Below are positions 54,985-64,000 of a stretch of DNA of 64,000 nt, piece after piece. Under the pieces are notes generated by a model. That model worked only from the letters and a program-made list of their open reading frames with translations. It had not been told where the DNA came from and did no database searches. Numbering within the stretch: the first letter of the stretch is position 1; each line of letters begins with the position of its first letter. The position numbers and the translations under genes are program-made. Source of the stretch: Strobilurus pachycystidiatus (Eukaryota; Basidiomycota; Agaricomycetes; Agaricales; Physalacriaceae); NCBI GenBank assembly GCA_019915135.1, contig JAHLMK010000012.1, positions 124,001-188,000 on the forward strand, given 5' to 3'.

Positions 54985-55873
54985 AGGTAGTGTATTAAAT
55001 CCCGGGGGAAAGACAACGGTTCTCTGAAGAACTACTCTACTAACTACTGACTCTTTTTATATATTTCCCGACGCCCGACGTCCGATGGGCGCGGGTGCGT
55101 AGGGTTTAAAAGTCCGGTCCAGTCCGGTCTTTTGACCTTTGAGGTCATGGACTGGGGACTGAACCGGTCCAGAAATTTCCCAAATCTGGCTGGACCTAGG
55201 ACTGGACTGATTCGGACCGCAAAAACCGGTCCCGATTAGGACCGCAAAAACTGGTCCTAATCAGTCTAGTCTGCAGTTTTAAACAGGTCCAGGACCGGTC
55301 CAAAGGATCACAAGCCTAAATTTATACTTCTGCACATTTTTGAGTCAATAACAGTAAAATGAATGACTAGTGAAGCTTGTATAATATGTTCAAGCCATAA
55401 CAAGAAGACATTTCTAAATATAAGAGAGTATGTGCAGCTAGATGTACTATATGAATATATAACTCATGGAAAGTTTACCATAGGAACGCCTCAGTGAGGG
55501 TAAGTTTACCATTGACCGGTCAAGTCAAGGTAAGTTTACCAGGAAATCATACATAATGACCCTTTAGAAGGACATTTGACTGGCTTTAACTGGACCCTGA
55601 ATAGACCGGTTCAAACTGGTCCTAGACCAGTCTTTACCAGTCTTAATGAATCTGAGTTGAGCTCTGGACCTAGGACCGGGACTGGTAGGACTGGTAGGAC
55701 CGGTCCATGTTAGACTGGTCATGTGACTGATCCAGTCCGGTCCAGTCCACCGGTCTTACCAGTCCACATAGACTGGACTTTGAAACCCTACGGGTGCGCC
55801 CCTCTGACTCATTCCTGAGTCATCGCACGAGTCATCGCGCCATCCCGTCCGTGATTGATTGGGAGCACGCCCT
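54985..55873 (-). repeat. partial LTR of the chromovirus (holds MITE 5)
   Basis: Upstream of the gag ATG on the minus strand lies a stretch with a TATATAAAAAG box (about 55055-55065) and a region ending near CCTCTTACA (about 54985), the expected place of the 5' LTR. The outer end is cut at 55873 by the inversion junction, so TG...CA termini cannot be confirmed. Confidence 0.4.
55100..55790. mobile_element. hAT-type MITE 5 (ACCGGTCC variant)
   Basis: A 691-bp element starting TAGGGTTTAAAAGTCC and ending GGACTTTGAAACCCTA, with perfect 8-bp TSDs CGGGTGCG (55092-55099 and 55791-55798). Arms are full of GGACCGGTCC-type repeats. The core has GGTAAGTTTACC-type palindromes at 55468, 55499 and 55529, spaced 30-31 bp. 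Same variant as MITE 4, opposite orientation. Confidence 0.92.
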
Positions 55874-57237
55874 ATCCTGCCACTCAATTTGACGCTAATT
55901 GAGGCACGGCCCCCACCCAGGGATACAAGAACCTTGCCCCATTTGTTTCCAAAAACTTCCCGTGTCCTAGCACTACAACAGTGATCAACAACCCCCCAGC
56001 CTCCGGAATCACCTACGGAGGAAAAGGCAAACCCATGAGCATTGATAGAATGCAAGGTGCGGCCTTGTTAAAGTGCTACAATTGCGGGAAATCTGGGAAT
56101 TTCGCGAGGAATTGCATAGTAAGACGCGAGTCCGTCAAAGGTCTCGTAGAAGGTCTTAGCAACAAGGAACGAGAGGATCTTGCTGGGACGCTGCAGGAAC
56201 AGGGTTTTGGCGCGGGACTGGAGTGAAGAGCGAGTCTTCCAGTCCCCCTTCCTCTGGTCCATGGACCAATCGATTCAGTAGTCTACTTGTTGAACCCAGT
56301 GACAATAGTGACGAATAATCTGATTCCATGGACTTCGAAGAACCAAAACCCTCGCGTGAAAGAAAGAACAAAATAACCAAAAAGGGAAGTTCACGGATCA
56401 AACCTATCAAACACGTCTGCGGAACCCTCCCTTTCATCTGGCACAAAATGCAGGTCAACCCCCGACAAGTCCTCAAAGTGCTCCGGAAATACGCTCGGAC
56501 CAATAGGAAGTCCGAGGTCACCCAGGAGGCAGTCCAGGATATCTTAGGCCTGAACTCCCGCCACGCCCAAGCAGCTATACAGGAATTTCAACAACCTTGT
56601 CGTTGGATTTGATCTACACGCCCGGAGCGCTGTATGAAAATCCCCATCACCCTCAAGTTCCTGATGGCAAAGCTCTCACCGTGGTCGCCCTCATTGACTC
56701 TGGAGCTACCGGAGCTTATGTCAATTGAGACTTTGCTGAAAACAAAGGAATGGACACCCAACGACTGTCACGCCCCATTGCCGTGTCCAACATTGACGGC
56801 ACCCCCAACAAAAACGGACCGATAGAACAGATTGTGGATCTGCGGGTTGTAACCAACAACAAACACAAGGATGTTTTCACGTCCGCGGTGACTAACACCG
56901 GAGACGTCAACATCATCCTGGGATACAAGTGGCTGAAAAAGCATAATCCCGAGGTTGACTGGGTCAAGGGAACCCTGGCGTTCACGAGGTGTCTGCCAGA
57001 GTGTCAACAACGCCAGGCTCGCCGTGTATGGCAAGAAGAAGATGAAGAAGATCTTGAGGAGGGGGATCAGATTCTAGTCGTGAAAATGTGGAACATCCCG
57101 AAGAATGGGTACGAGCAAAGAGGGCTCGACGCGGAACAAATCCGCGCTTTTGCCACTAAATCAACCCAGTTAGCGGGGGACCAAGCAAAAGCTAAGGGCG
57201 AGGTGCCCTTAGAAGAACTCGTTCCCCGCAATATCTA
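55874..57237 (+). pseudogene. chromovirus gag C-terminus and protease (plus copy)
   Basis: It starts abruptly within gag at the inversion junction. The CCHC knuckle CYNCGKSGNFARNC (56074-56115) is followed by a linker region and the protease. The protease start is frameshifted: ATTLE-type residues before 56750 are in another frame, and the codon that gives Asn in the minus copy's AYVN is followed by a TGA. From 56750 the frame DTQRLSRPIAVSNIDGTPNK runs to ILGYKWLKKHNPEVDW and to the pol junction at 57237. It is a close inverted repeat of 50905-53340 (minus the solo LTR). Confidence 0.75.
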
Positions 57238-57252
57238 GAGAAATTCCGACGG

Positions 57253-58749
57253 GTGTTCAAGAAAACTGAGTTCAATCGGTTACCAGAACACAGGAAGTGG
57301 GACCACGCTATCAAACTCAAACCCGACGCAAAGGAGTTCAAGGGGAAGATATACCCCCTTGCCCCCTCTGAACAAATGGAACTCGACAAGTTCATTGAAG
57401 AGCATCTCCAATCAGGGAGAATTTGCGTCTCCAAATCCTCCTACGCCTCTCCATTCTTCTTCGTTAAGAAGAAAGACGGGCGCCTCCGTTCTATCCAGGA
57501 CTATTGCCAGCTCAACACCATGACGGTGAAGAACTCGTACCCCCTTTTCCTCCTCTCCGACGTCCTTCACAAACTGCGTAACGCAAAGCTGCTTTCTAAA
57601 CTAGACGTCCGGTGGGGATATAACAATGTCCGCATTGTCGAAGGCGACGAGCCCAAGGCCACCTTCATCACCAACCAAGGACTCTTCGAAACTCTAGTCA
57701 TGTTCTTTGGACTAACGAATAGTCCGGCGACATTGCAAATCATGATGAACGACCTGTTCCACGATTTGATCTTGCGCGGCAAGGTGATTGTATACATGGA
57801 CGATATCCTAGTCTTCACTGAGGACATCGGTGAACATCAACAGGTTATGGGGGAGGTCCTACGCATTCTTCAAGACAATAACCTCAGCGTACAAGGGTCC
57901 AAATGCAATTTTGAGAAATTGGAAATGGAGTATTTGGGACTGATTGTGGGGAATGGACAGTTCCGTGTCAAAGTTGAGGGTGTTAAGGCGTGGCCCACAC
58001 CCAGAACCGTCAAAGAGGTCCAATCCTTCCTTGGATTCGCCAACTTCTACCGGCGGTTCATCGAGGGGTTTACACAGGTAGCAAAGCCCCTTCACTCCCT
58101 CTCAAAGAAGGATATCCCATGGAGATGGGGAGACACAGAGAAGAAGGCCTTCGCGGATCTGAAGGAACAAATCACTTCGGAACCCATCTTGCACTTCCCA
58201 ACACAAACTGGTCAATACCGCATCGAGGTGGACGCATCGGAGTTTGCGACGGGCGGCGTCTTAAGTCAGGAGCAGGACGGCAAGACGGTCCCCATTGCGT
58301 TCATGTTCAAATCCTTGAGTCCTGCGGAGCGCAACTACGATATACACAACAAGGAAATGCTGGCCATCATGAGAGCCCTGGCCAATTGGAGGCATTACGT
58401 TCTTGGAGCACCGGAGCCAACCCTCATCCTGATGGATCACAAGAATCTCGAAGTTTTCATGCAGGCCAAGAAGCTTAATCGCCGTCAGGCACGTTGGTCA
58501 CTCGACCTGGCAGAGTACAACTTCACGTTGGTTCATCGCCCGGGGGCGCAGAACAAAAAGGCCAATCTCTTGTCGAGACGACAAGGACATGAGAGGGGGG
58601 CGGACAACAATCGCAACACCGTATTACTCAAAAAAAATATCTCAGCCGCATCTTCGCCACGCCGATCTCAATCAACAATTATAAACATATTCGGGCAATG
58701 GATGAAGTCACAATCACCACCGGAGGGAACGACTTTATGGACCAATTAA
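57253..58749 (+). pseudogene. chromovirus reverse transcriptase-RNase H
   Basis: One long open frame of 498 codons. RT motifs are YASPFFFVKKKDGRLRSIQDY, LLSKLDVRWGYNNVRI (catalytic Asp), FGLTNSPATLQ and VIVYMDDILVFT (YMDD). The connection and RNase H follow: IEVDASEFATGGVL (D), EMLAIMRALANWRHY (E) and ILMDHKNL (D). The frame ends in a stop just before the integrase, which continues in another frame from 58698. Part of a Gag-Pol polyprotein that cannot be made intact. Confidence 0.85.
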
Positions 58750-60150
58750 TCGCCGTGAAGAACAAATGGGAGGAGAAAGTGAAGAAGATGATCGGGAAGA
58801 CTATAGAAGATAAGGGAGAATACCTTACCAAGGAAGGGTTGCTCTATGTCCTGGCCAACCGCACACTACGCCAACAAATCGTGCGGCAACACCATGACAC
58901 TGCAATAGCGGGACACTGCAATAGCGGGCCACCCGGGATGATTCTGAACAACGGAGTTGGTGCTACAGAACTATTGATGGCCCGGACTCTACGCAGACGT
59001 GGCACATTATTATAATGGATGCCTCGACTGTCAACAAACCAAATTGTCTCGACAACTCAAAGTCAGACAACTACAACCTAACGAAATCTCCTCAGCACCA
59101 TGGCAGCATATCAACGTCGATCTAATTGTTGAACTCCCTAAATCCCTCGGATACGACTCCATCATGGTGGTGATCGACCAATTTACGAAAATGGCGAGGT
59201 TCATGCCCACCACCACCCACATTACGGGGGAAGGAGCAGCAAGGCTGTTCCAGGATCACGTCTAGAAGGACTTCAGATTCCCTATAAGTGTCATCAATGA
59301 TCGAGGAGGTCAATTCATCACGGCACTATATCAAGGACTCGGCGTCAAACAACGAGCATTCACCGTGTATCATCCGCAGACGGACGGACAGACAGAACGT
59401 ATCAATCAGAAACTGGAACAGTACTTCTGCGTCTTCACCAATCACCAACAGAGCAACTGGGTATCCTGGCTATCCCAAGCTGAATTCACCTACAACGACA
59501 AAGCCAGTTTGTTTACGAAGAAATCCCCTTTCCAACTGATGTATGGCATCAACCTCCTTTGAGGCACGGAACTCCGTACTGCCACTCGGAACAAGAGCAC
59601 GGACAAGTTTGTCACTCGCCTGGATAAGGCTCAGGAGGAAGCCCGCGCCACCCTGACGGCCGCCGCCGCCACTATGAAGAGGTTTTACGACGAGAAACGG
59701 CGGCCAAACCCGGACTACAAGGTCGGGAACAAAATACTTCTCAAGACTACCAATCTCAAAATCAATTGTCCCTCTATGAAACTCGCCAATAAACAATATG
59801 GGCCTTTCAAAGTTCTGAAGAAGATCGGTAGTGCGTCGTACCGCATTCAGCTTCCCTCCTCGTTCATGATACATAATGTCTTCAACACAGTCTACCTCCA
59901 ACTCTACGTCAAGGGACTCCCTCATCAGACCTATACGCGACCCGACCCCGTCATCGTGGATGACGAAGAACAGTGGGAGGTTGAGAAGATTGTAGGGCAC
60001 AAGAAGTTCCGTGGGTGAACCCAATACCTCCTCAAATGAAAGTGGCACCCCCTGGAGGAGAATACTTGGACGTACAAAGTGGATATTCAAGCACCGGCCC
60101 TCCTCCGGGCTTACAAGAAGAGCGAAGGGATCGTAGCCAACGTCCTACCA
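58698..60150 (+). pseudogene. chromovirus integrase with C-terminal chromodomain
   Basis: The HHCC zinc module is recognisable (RQHHDTAIAGH, then CLDCQQTK) but contains a frame change near 59000. The core acids are INVDLIVELP (D), SVINDRGGQF (D) and YHPQTDGQTERINQ (E), a D,D-35-E spacing. A TAG (59263-59265) lies between the first two and a TGA follows LMYGINLL. The C-terminal part (59674-60150) has the GPF/Y-like module (YGPFKVLKKIGSASYRIQLP) and a chromodomain (WEVEKIVGHKKFRG, stop, QYLLKWKWHPLEENTW), which marks a chromovirus. Three or more nonsense or frameshift changes. Confidence 0.85.
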
Positions 60151-60225
60151 GCAGGAAGTCAATCCCAATTGCAATGTTGCGCTAAGATCCGCGTCATGAG
60201 GACATGCGCCTTGAAGAGGGAATAT

Positions 60226-60312
60226 TGTCATGACTTGATTGCGTCACAGACGCCTGAGTCCCAGCTGTAAATCTGAGCGTTGTAATTCAGGCTGTAGCCA
60301 GCACTACCTTAA
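60226..60312 (+). repeat. putative start of chromovirus 3' LTR
   Basis: After a purine-rich stretch (ttgaagagggaatat, polypurine-tract-like) comes TGTCATGACTTGATTGCG, whose first 18 bases resemble the start of the solo LTR at 10187. It is cut after about 80 bp by the Tourist-like element. The end was not found. Confidence 0.35.
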
Positions 60313-60827
60313 GCCCAGTTTGGCAACTCAGAATTAGTAAATCCGCAGGATTAACGGCCCAGTAGCTACTCAGTGGTTCCTGGTCACAACCGTCACAAAA
60401 CCGACCAACTCCATAAATGACGCGATCTACATGGTGCATGGGTGGACACCATCCCCGCCCATCCCCACTGAGATTGCGCCCCACGATGAGCAGCTCTATA
60501 TCCCTCATAGTATCTTCATAACTTAGCGCACTAGCACAGATTGATGAATGTAAATATTTTATCTCCCATTCCACCTTTACTTGAGAAACCTTCTTAATTT
60601 TTCATGGTGTCCATATTGGGTAAGACAGCGAGCACAGCGACAGACTTTGGTCGGAGGCTGTCGGGGGATCATGTTGATCAGGTCGGCAACGGTGGGGCCC
60701 AGGCCCAGTGACTGATTGTGATTTCCTTTTCCGTTAAATTCTGCTAATTCTGATGCTAAATTCTGCCTGCCAAAAACCTAGCTACCGATGGCTAAATCTG
60801 CTTAATCCTTGGTTGCCAAACTGGGCC
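60313..60827. mobile_element. Tourist-like (PIF/Harbinger-type) MITE
   Basis: An element of about 515 bp whose ends are inverted copies of GCCCAGTTTGGCAAC, flanked by TTAA (60309-60312 and 60828-60831), i.e. a TTA or TTAA duplication. TIRs of the GGCCxxGTTTGG type with TTA duplication are typical of Tourist MITEs. A piggyBac-type TTAA element is the alternative. It contains no gene. Confidence 0.6.
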
Positions 60828-60831
60828 TTAA

Positions 60832-62229
60832 GCAACCCTCCTGGATGTAGCCATATGGGTGGCTGGGTATACAATGGGCTGCACTGGCCCAAGGGCGGGA
60901 CCGCCTGGTGGCTGTGCGCTCCCGGCATAGTGCGCGCGCCAGGAAACCGCTACCGGATTGGGTGGTATTCAGTTGTCCGTATATGGATGAGGTGCAAGGA
61001 ATGGTGTACGTCCTGATTGGGATGGGTATGCAGGGACCATTAATTCCAGGATACGGGAGCAGCCGTAATTTGGGGGCGGGTGGGATCCCAACCGTGGGAA
61101 TCCCTGGTATGCGGCAAATTGGATTGGCGGCTCGGGGCAGGGGATGGGGGATGGGATGGGGGATGGCTTCAGCAGTGTGGCGCTTTTCTGCGCCTCCGTT
61201 CACCAGATTGCAATCAAAAACGTCATGTCGAGGCGGCTCAGCATTTCGGGTCATTATTGGTGCGCCACATTCAATACGGATCCCATTTTGTTGGTATACA
61301 CAATTCAAATGTTCCCTACTATATTCGGAGCTGTACAAATATAATTGAGCATTGTTAGACGCGCGGATACGCTGGATACGCCCACCGTCCTTTAAATACA
61401 GCACACCCCCGTCCTTGTAAGCAGCATTACTGTACCTGGTTGGTCATTTTAGAGAATGACATAATAGGTCTCTAAACACTTGCTGGGTACCGGGCATCTC
61501 TTCTAATAAAAAGTAGCAATATAATTTTTATAATCCTGCTTCGCAAAAAAGCAGAAACAGGTGCAGCGGTCAGAACCATGCGTGCTGCTAGCAATGAGAT
61601 CTATTGATCTTACTTGATGATGGTCTCGGCATCTTGGCACCTGACTTGGGGCAAATTTTGTCCAAGTCCTGTCCCCAAGTCCAACAATCACATGCATTAT
61701 GGATTCATTCTCCAACTTCAAGTCCGTCAGCCTGGATTTTCCGACGCAACACGGACATGTACGCCGTTCTCATCTACCGCTACAGTTGCCTATACCTAAA
61801 TTCACACGCGCAGGCCTGCGAGGACCCAGGAAGCGTTGTTAACAGCACTTTCCCACTTATTCCATTCATCCACCTGGTCAACGATGCATATGCCCCACCA
61901 GTACAGGCACGCCACTACGCCAGGATCGCGAGCCAGTCCCTTATAAAGTGTACCAAACTGCTTGGCCTGCGACGCGTCAATTAGGGATGTGACAGGCTGT
62001 GACAGAGCGCACCAAACCATGTCAGAAGCCGTTGTAAGTAGCTCACGGACGTCAATGGCTTCCCAGCTCCCTCAGAGGCATATAATCTCTTCAGATAAAT
62101 GTAATTGTCACCTAATTTTACTGACACCCGGCCTCACAAATATTGTACAGGCGAAAGAGGTAATTTGCCGTCTCATCACCGGTTACTTTGAACTCAGCGG
62201 TCCGGCTCAGAACCGAGGATTGCCCACCT
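60832..62229. other. no gene or element recognised
   Basis: Frames here are short and overlapping. A G-rich run near 61138-61165 and an A/T-rich patch near 61500-61550 are the only compositional features. I see no splice-compatible coding signal. Confidence 0.35.
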
Positions 62230-62721
62230 CCACTCTCATGTCTCTCATGATGTCCCGGACTCATCCTATGAGTTTGGACATGTCACACCATCATGCTCAT
62301 GTGTGATATCAACTTTTCTCCAAATGAGCTCAAATGCATTTGCGAGTAATTTCCATTGTTGGAGATGTAGCCTCATGCTACTAACTTCCTTTCTTGACCT
62401 ACTAGCCTCAGGGCTATCTCCTCTACTTAGGGATGCTATCTCCGATCACAGGAGCTGTCAATCATGACAACATCTGTCAATCATTTCCAGAAGATCACTT
62501 CTGATGCCATGTGTAAAGTTACCCATATCTCAGCCATGTGACATGGAATAACTTTGCACTTTCCCAGGATCAATCTGTCATCATCTGGCGTAGGCCTAGT
62601 GCTGTCTGTCAGCTGATGCTGAGTCTAGGGCGCCCCAGAGTTGTGAGTTTGATCCCCACTGTGTTGCAGCTTGCTTCCTGCCTTCATCTTCGCATTTTGG
62701 CTCTGCAAGATTTGCACACAG
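62230..62721 (+). repeat. fragment of the YR-retrotransposon A repeat, inverted
   Basis: This stretch is the reverse complement of about 25497-25990 of the A repeat, clearly diverged from all three copies (for example TCTACTTAGGG versus CCTACTTAGGG and several indels). Both ends are truncated, and no gag, RT or YR accompanies it. Confidence 0.8.
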
Positions 62722-63110
62722 TAGAGATCTTCACGAGTTATTGTGTTTGCGGATCATCCGCGGTTCAAACCGGTCTTCTGAACCAGGGATCATTGTCAAA
62801 AGTGCGGATCATCTGAACCGTGCGGATCTTTAGTAGAGTTAAGGTTTATTCAATCCTGACGCGGATCTAATGTTCAAGTATCCGTAGGTGATCCGTTAAA
62901 TCTAAATAATTATTCGGCCAATAATACCTATCCGTGAACAAAATGACCCCCGCAAGCGTTGAACCCGCGGAGCTCTAGACCATTTTTTGGTGTGTAAAGC
63001 ACCAAGGGCACTAACCGTTGGGCCAAATGGCAGTGAATGCCTTAAATATTCTGACAAGATGATGTGCCGTCAGATGTATTGTAATCAAAAAGATACACGA
63101 TGTAAAAAAA
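62722..63110. repeat. GCGGATC repeat patch with tRNA-like block
   Basis: GCGGATC/GATCCGC-type motifs recur (about 62750, 62803, 62823, 62862, then GATCCG), together with a palindromic GGTTCAAACCGGTCTTCTGAACC. The left border reads TAGAGATCTTCACGAG, loosely like the TAGACATGATCACGAG TIR of MITE 6, but no matching right end or TSD was found. It may be a truncated hAT-type MITE. Confidence 0.35.
62945..63030 (-). ncRNA. tRNA-like segment
   Basis: On the minus strand an A box TGGCCCAACGG (63015-63025) and a B box GGGTTCAACGC (62956-62966) are spaced 59 nt apart. T-arm-like pairing (GCGGG/CTTGC-type) is imperfect. It resembles a decayed class II tRNA or tRNA-derived SINE head. Confidence 0.4.
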
Positions 63111-63202
63111 AAAGATGATATAATCGGCGTCCAAGATAAAGGTCGGCGGCGTAGAGGGTAAAGTTCAAAAATCAAAATAGAATGTCCGTGGTGTTACACT
63201 AC

Positions 63203-64000
63203 TCAAGTACGAAGTCCGTGAGGTACAAGGGGAGAACGTCCAAAAACCTGATAAAAACATCTCACATAATGATATGCGAGGCGGTCTTCGGCGACGAGTT
63301 GCTCCCCCAGCTCCAGCGTCCCCTCGCCAAGACACCGAGTCCCTGCCCTGACCATAGCTCTGTCCATCTCCGGCACACCACGCCATCCTCGCATCACCAG
63401 ATACAATTCCCCAAAAGCCTTGCGCCGCTCGGGGTGGAACTGGGAGCCGAATCCTTTATCGTCCATCTTGTCGAATGCTCCGGGAATGAGACTGCTCTCC
63501 CAGTAGCTCATGACACTCAGGATCCGTAGCTGACGATCCGCATATGATGAAGTATCCAGCTCGTTGAAGGTCTCGACGCTCTCCCTCTCCTCTCCCTCCT
63601 CCCGCTCCCCGTCAACGTCCATGATGGCCTCTGCAAATCCTTCCGGCTTGGTTTGATAGCAGCGGCGGTCGAGGGCGAGAAGTTCGAAACGGAAGTTGAT
63701 TTCAAGGAGTTCCCATAGGATCTCTTTGGTGATTCGAGGAGGTGGAACCCGATACGTCTCCAATTCCGTGCCGCGCCAGTCCACGATGGAGTGCTTGAGA
63801 TGGGAGATGTCGACCGTACCCTGATAGAAGATAAGTCATGAATATGTGTGTTGGCATGCTACTCACCTGAAGGCCACCCTTCTCAATGCATTCAGACAAG
63901 TCCTTCTTGGTCTCTTGGTGCAGCGCTTTGGAATGCCCATCTCCCTCGCTCGGATGGAGCTCGATGCCCAAGATTTGCCTCCAAGCGTTGGCCTTGCTCG
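63203..64000 (-). CDS. Agaricomycete family gene B, 3' part (runs off the window)
   Basis: The last two exons are 64000-63867 (KANAWRQILGIELHPSEGDG, ending CIEKGGLQ) and 63820-63203, with a 46-nt GTGAGT...CAG intron. The second exon gives GTVDISHL, EINFRFELLALDRRCYQ, an acidic loop, DRQLRILSVMSYWESSLIPG, ERRKAFGELYLVMRGWRGVP and a C-terminus RLAYHYVRCFYQVFGRSPLV ending PHGLRT. It is the intact paralogue of the broken gene at 2218-4231, with the same intron position and motif order. The C-terminal pattern recurs in many unannotated Agaricomycete proteins. Function unknown. The 5' part is outside the window. Confidence 0.6.

Larger units (their letters stand above)
50905..55873 (-). mobile_element. 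Ty3 chromovirus, inverted 5' half
   Basis: On the minus strand it holds part of an LTR, gag, zinc knuckle, protease and the very start of pol, then stops at about 50905, at a point equivalent to 57237 of the plus-strand half. Its right end (55873) abuts the plus-strand half. It carries three nested insertions: a solo LTR (51079-52168), a TIR element (about 53608-54352) and MITE 5 (55100-55790). Confidence 0.75.

Overview
The window looks like a transposon-rich accessory region of a filamentous basidiomycete, most likely an Agaricomycete. The evidence is GT-AG introns of about 46-60 nt, a complete PIF/Harbinger transposon with a Myb/SANT partner, a Ty3 chromovirus, a tyrosine-recombinase (YR) retrotransposon, fungal hAT relics, and several rapidly evolving multi-exon gene families of the kind found in many diverged copies in Agaricomycete genomes. 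Genus cannot be set from sequence alone. There is no prokaryotic signature (no operons, rRNA or CRISPR). Starts and exon joins of host-like genes are approximate.

Layout. 1-4.2 kb: end of a Cys-rich gene, a small zinc-knuckle ORF, an LTR (1037-2125) and a minus-strand family gene with a premature stop (2218-4231). 4.8-8.9 kb: a hAT transposase relic carrying a solo LTR and a hAT-type MITE. 9.2-14.2 kb: a doubtful ORF, a second kind of solo LTR (10187-11070, perfect TSD), and two zones of degenerate tandem repeats. 14.2-17.6 kb: two minus-strand genes, each split by a MITE with an 8-bp TSD. 19341-23092: an apparently intact PIF/Harbinger element with 118-bp TIRs. 23.4-24.8 kb: an unrecognised minus-strand gene. 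25.1-37.1 kb: a tandem dimer of a YR retrotransposon with split direct repeats (gag, RT/RNase H, YR). 37.1-50.6 kb: three large minus-strand host-like genes, two broken by MITEs and one also by the retrotransposon. 50.9-60.2 kb: a chromovirus split into two inverted, overlapping halves, with a solo LTR, a TIR element and a MITE nested inside. 60.3-63.1 kb: a Tourist-like MITE, a fragment of the YR repeat and a repeat-plus-tRNA-like block. 63.2 kb to the end: a paralogue of the first family gene.

Most unusual content: seven MITEs with perfect 8-bp TSDs, in two TIR families. Each family comes in variants that share TIRs but have quite different subterminal repeat arrays. Three of the MITEs carry a conserved tRNA-like Pol III cassette (A box, B box, T run). 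An unrelated TIR element carries a second tRNA-like cassette, and a third tRNA-like block lies in a repeat-rich patch at 62.9-63.0 kb.

Nearly every gene is either a transposon gene or a host-like gene hit by one, so the window records serial nesting rather than a cooperating pathway. The only visible functional module is the PIF transposase plus its convergent Myb/SANT protein. The YR retrotransposon keeps open RT/RNase H and YR frames in both copies but has a damaged gag in each.
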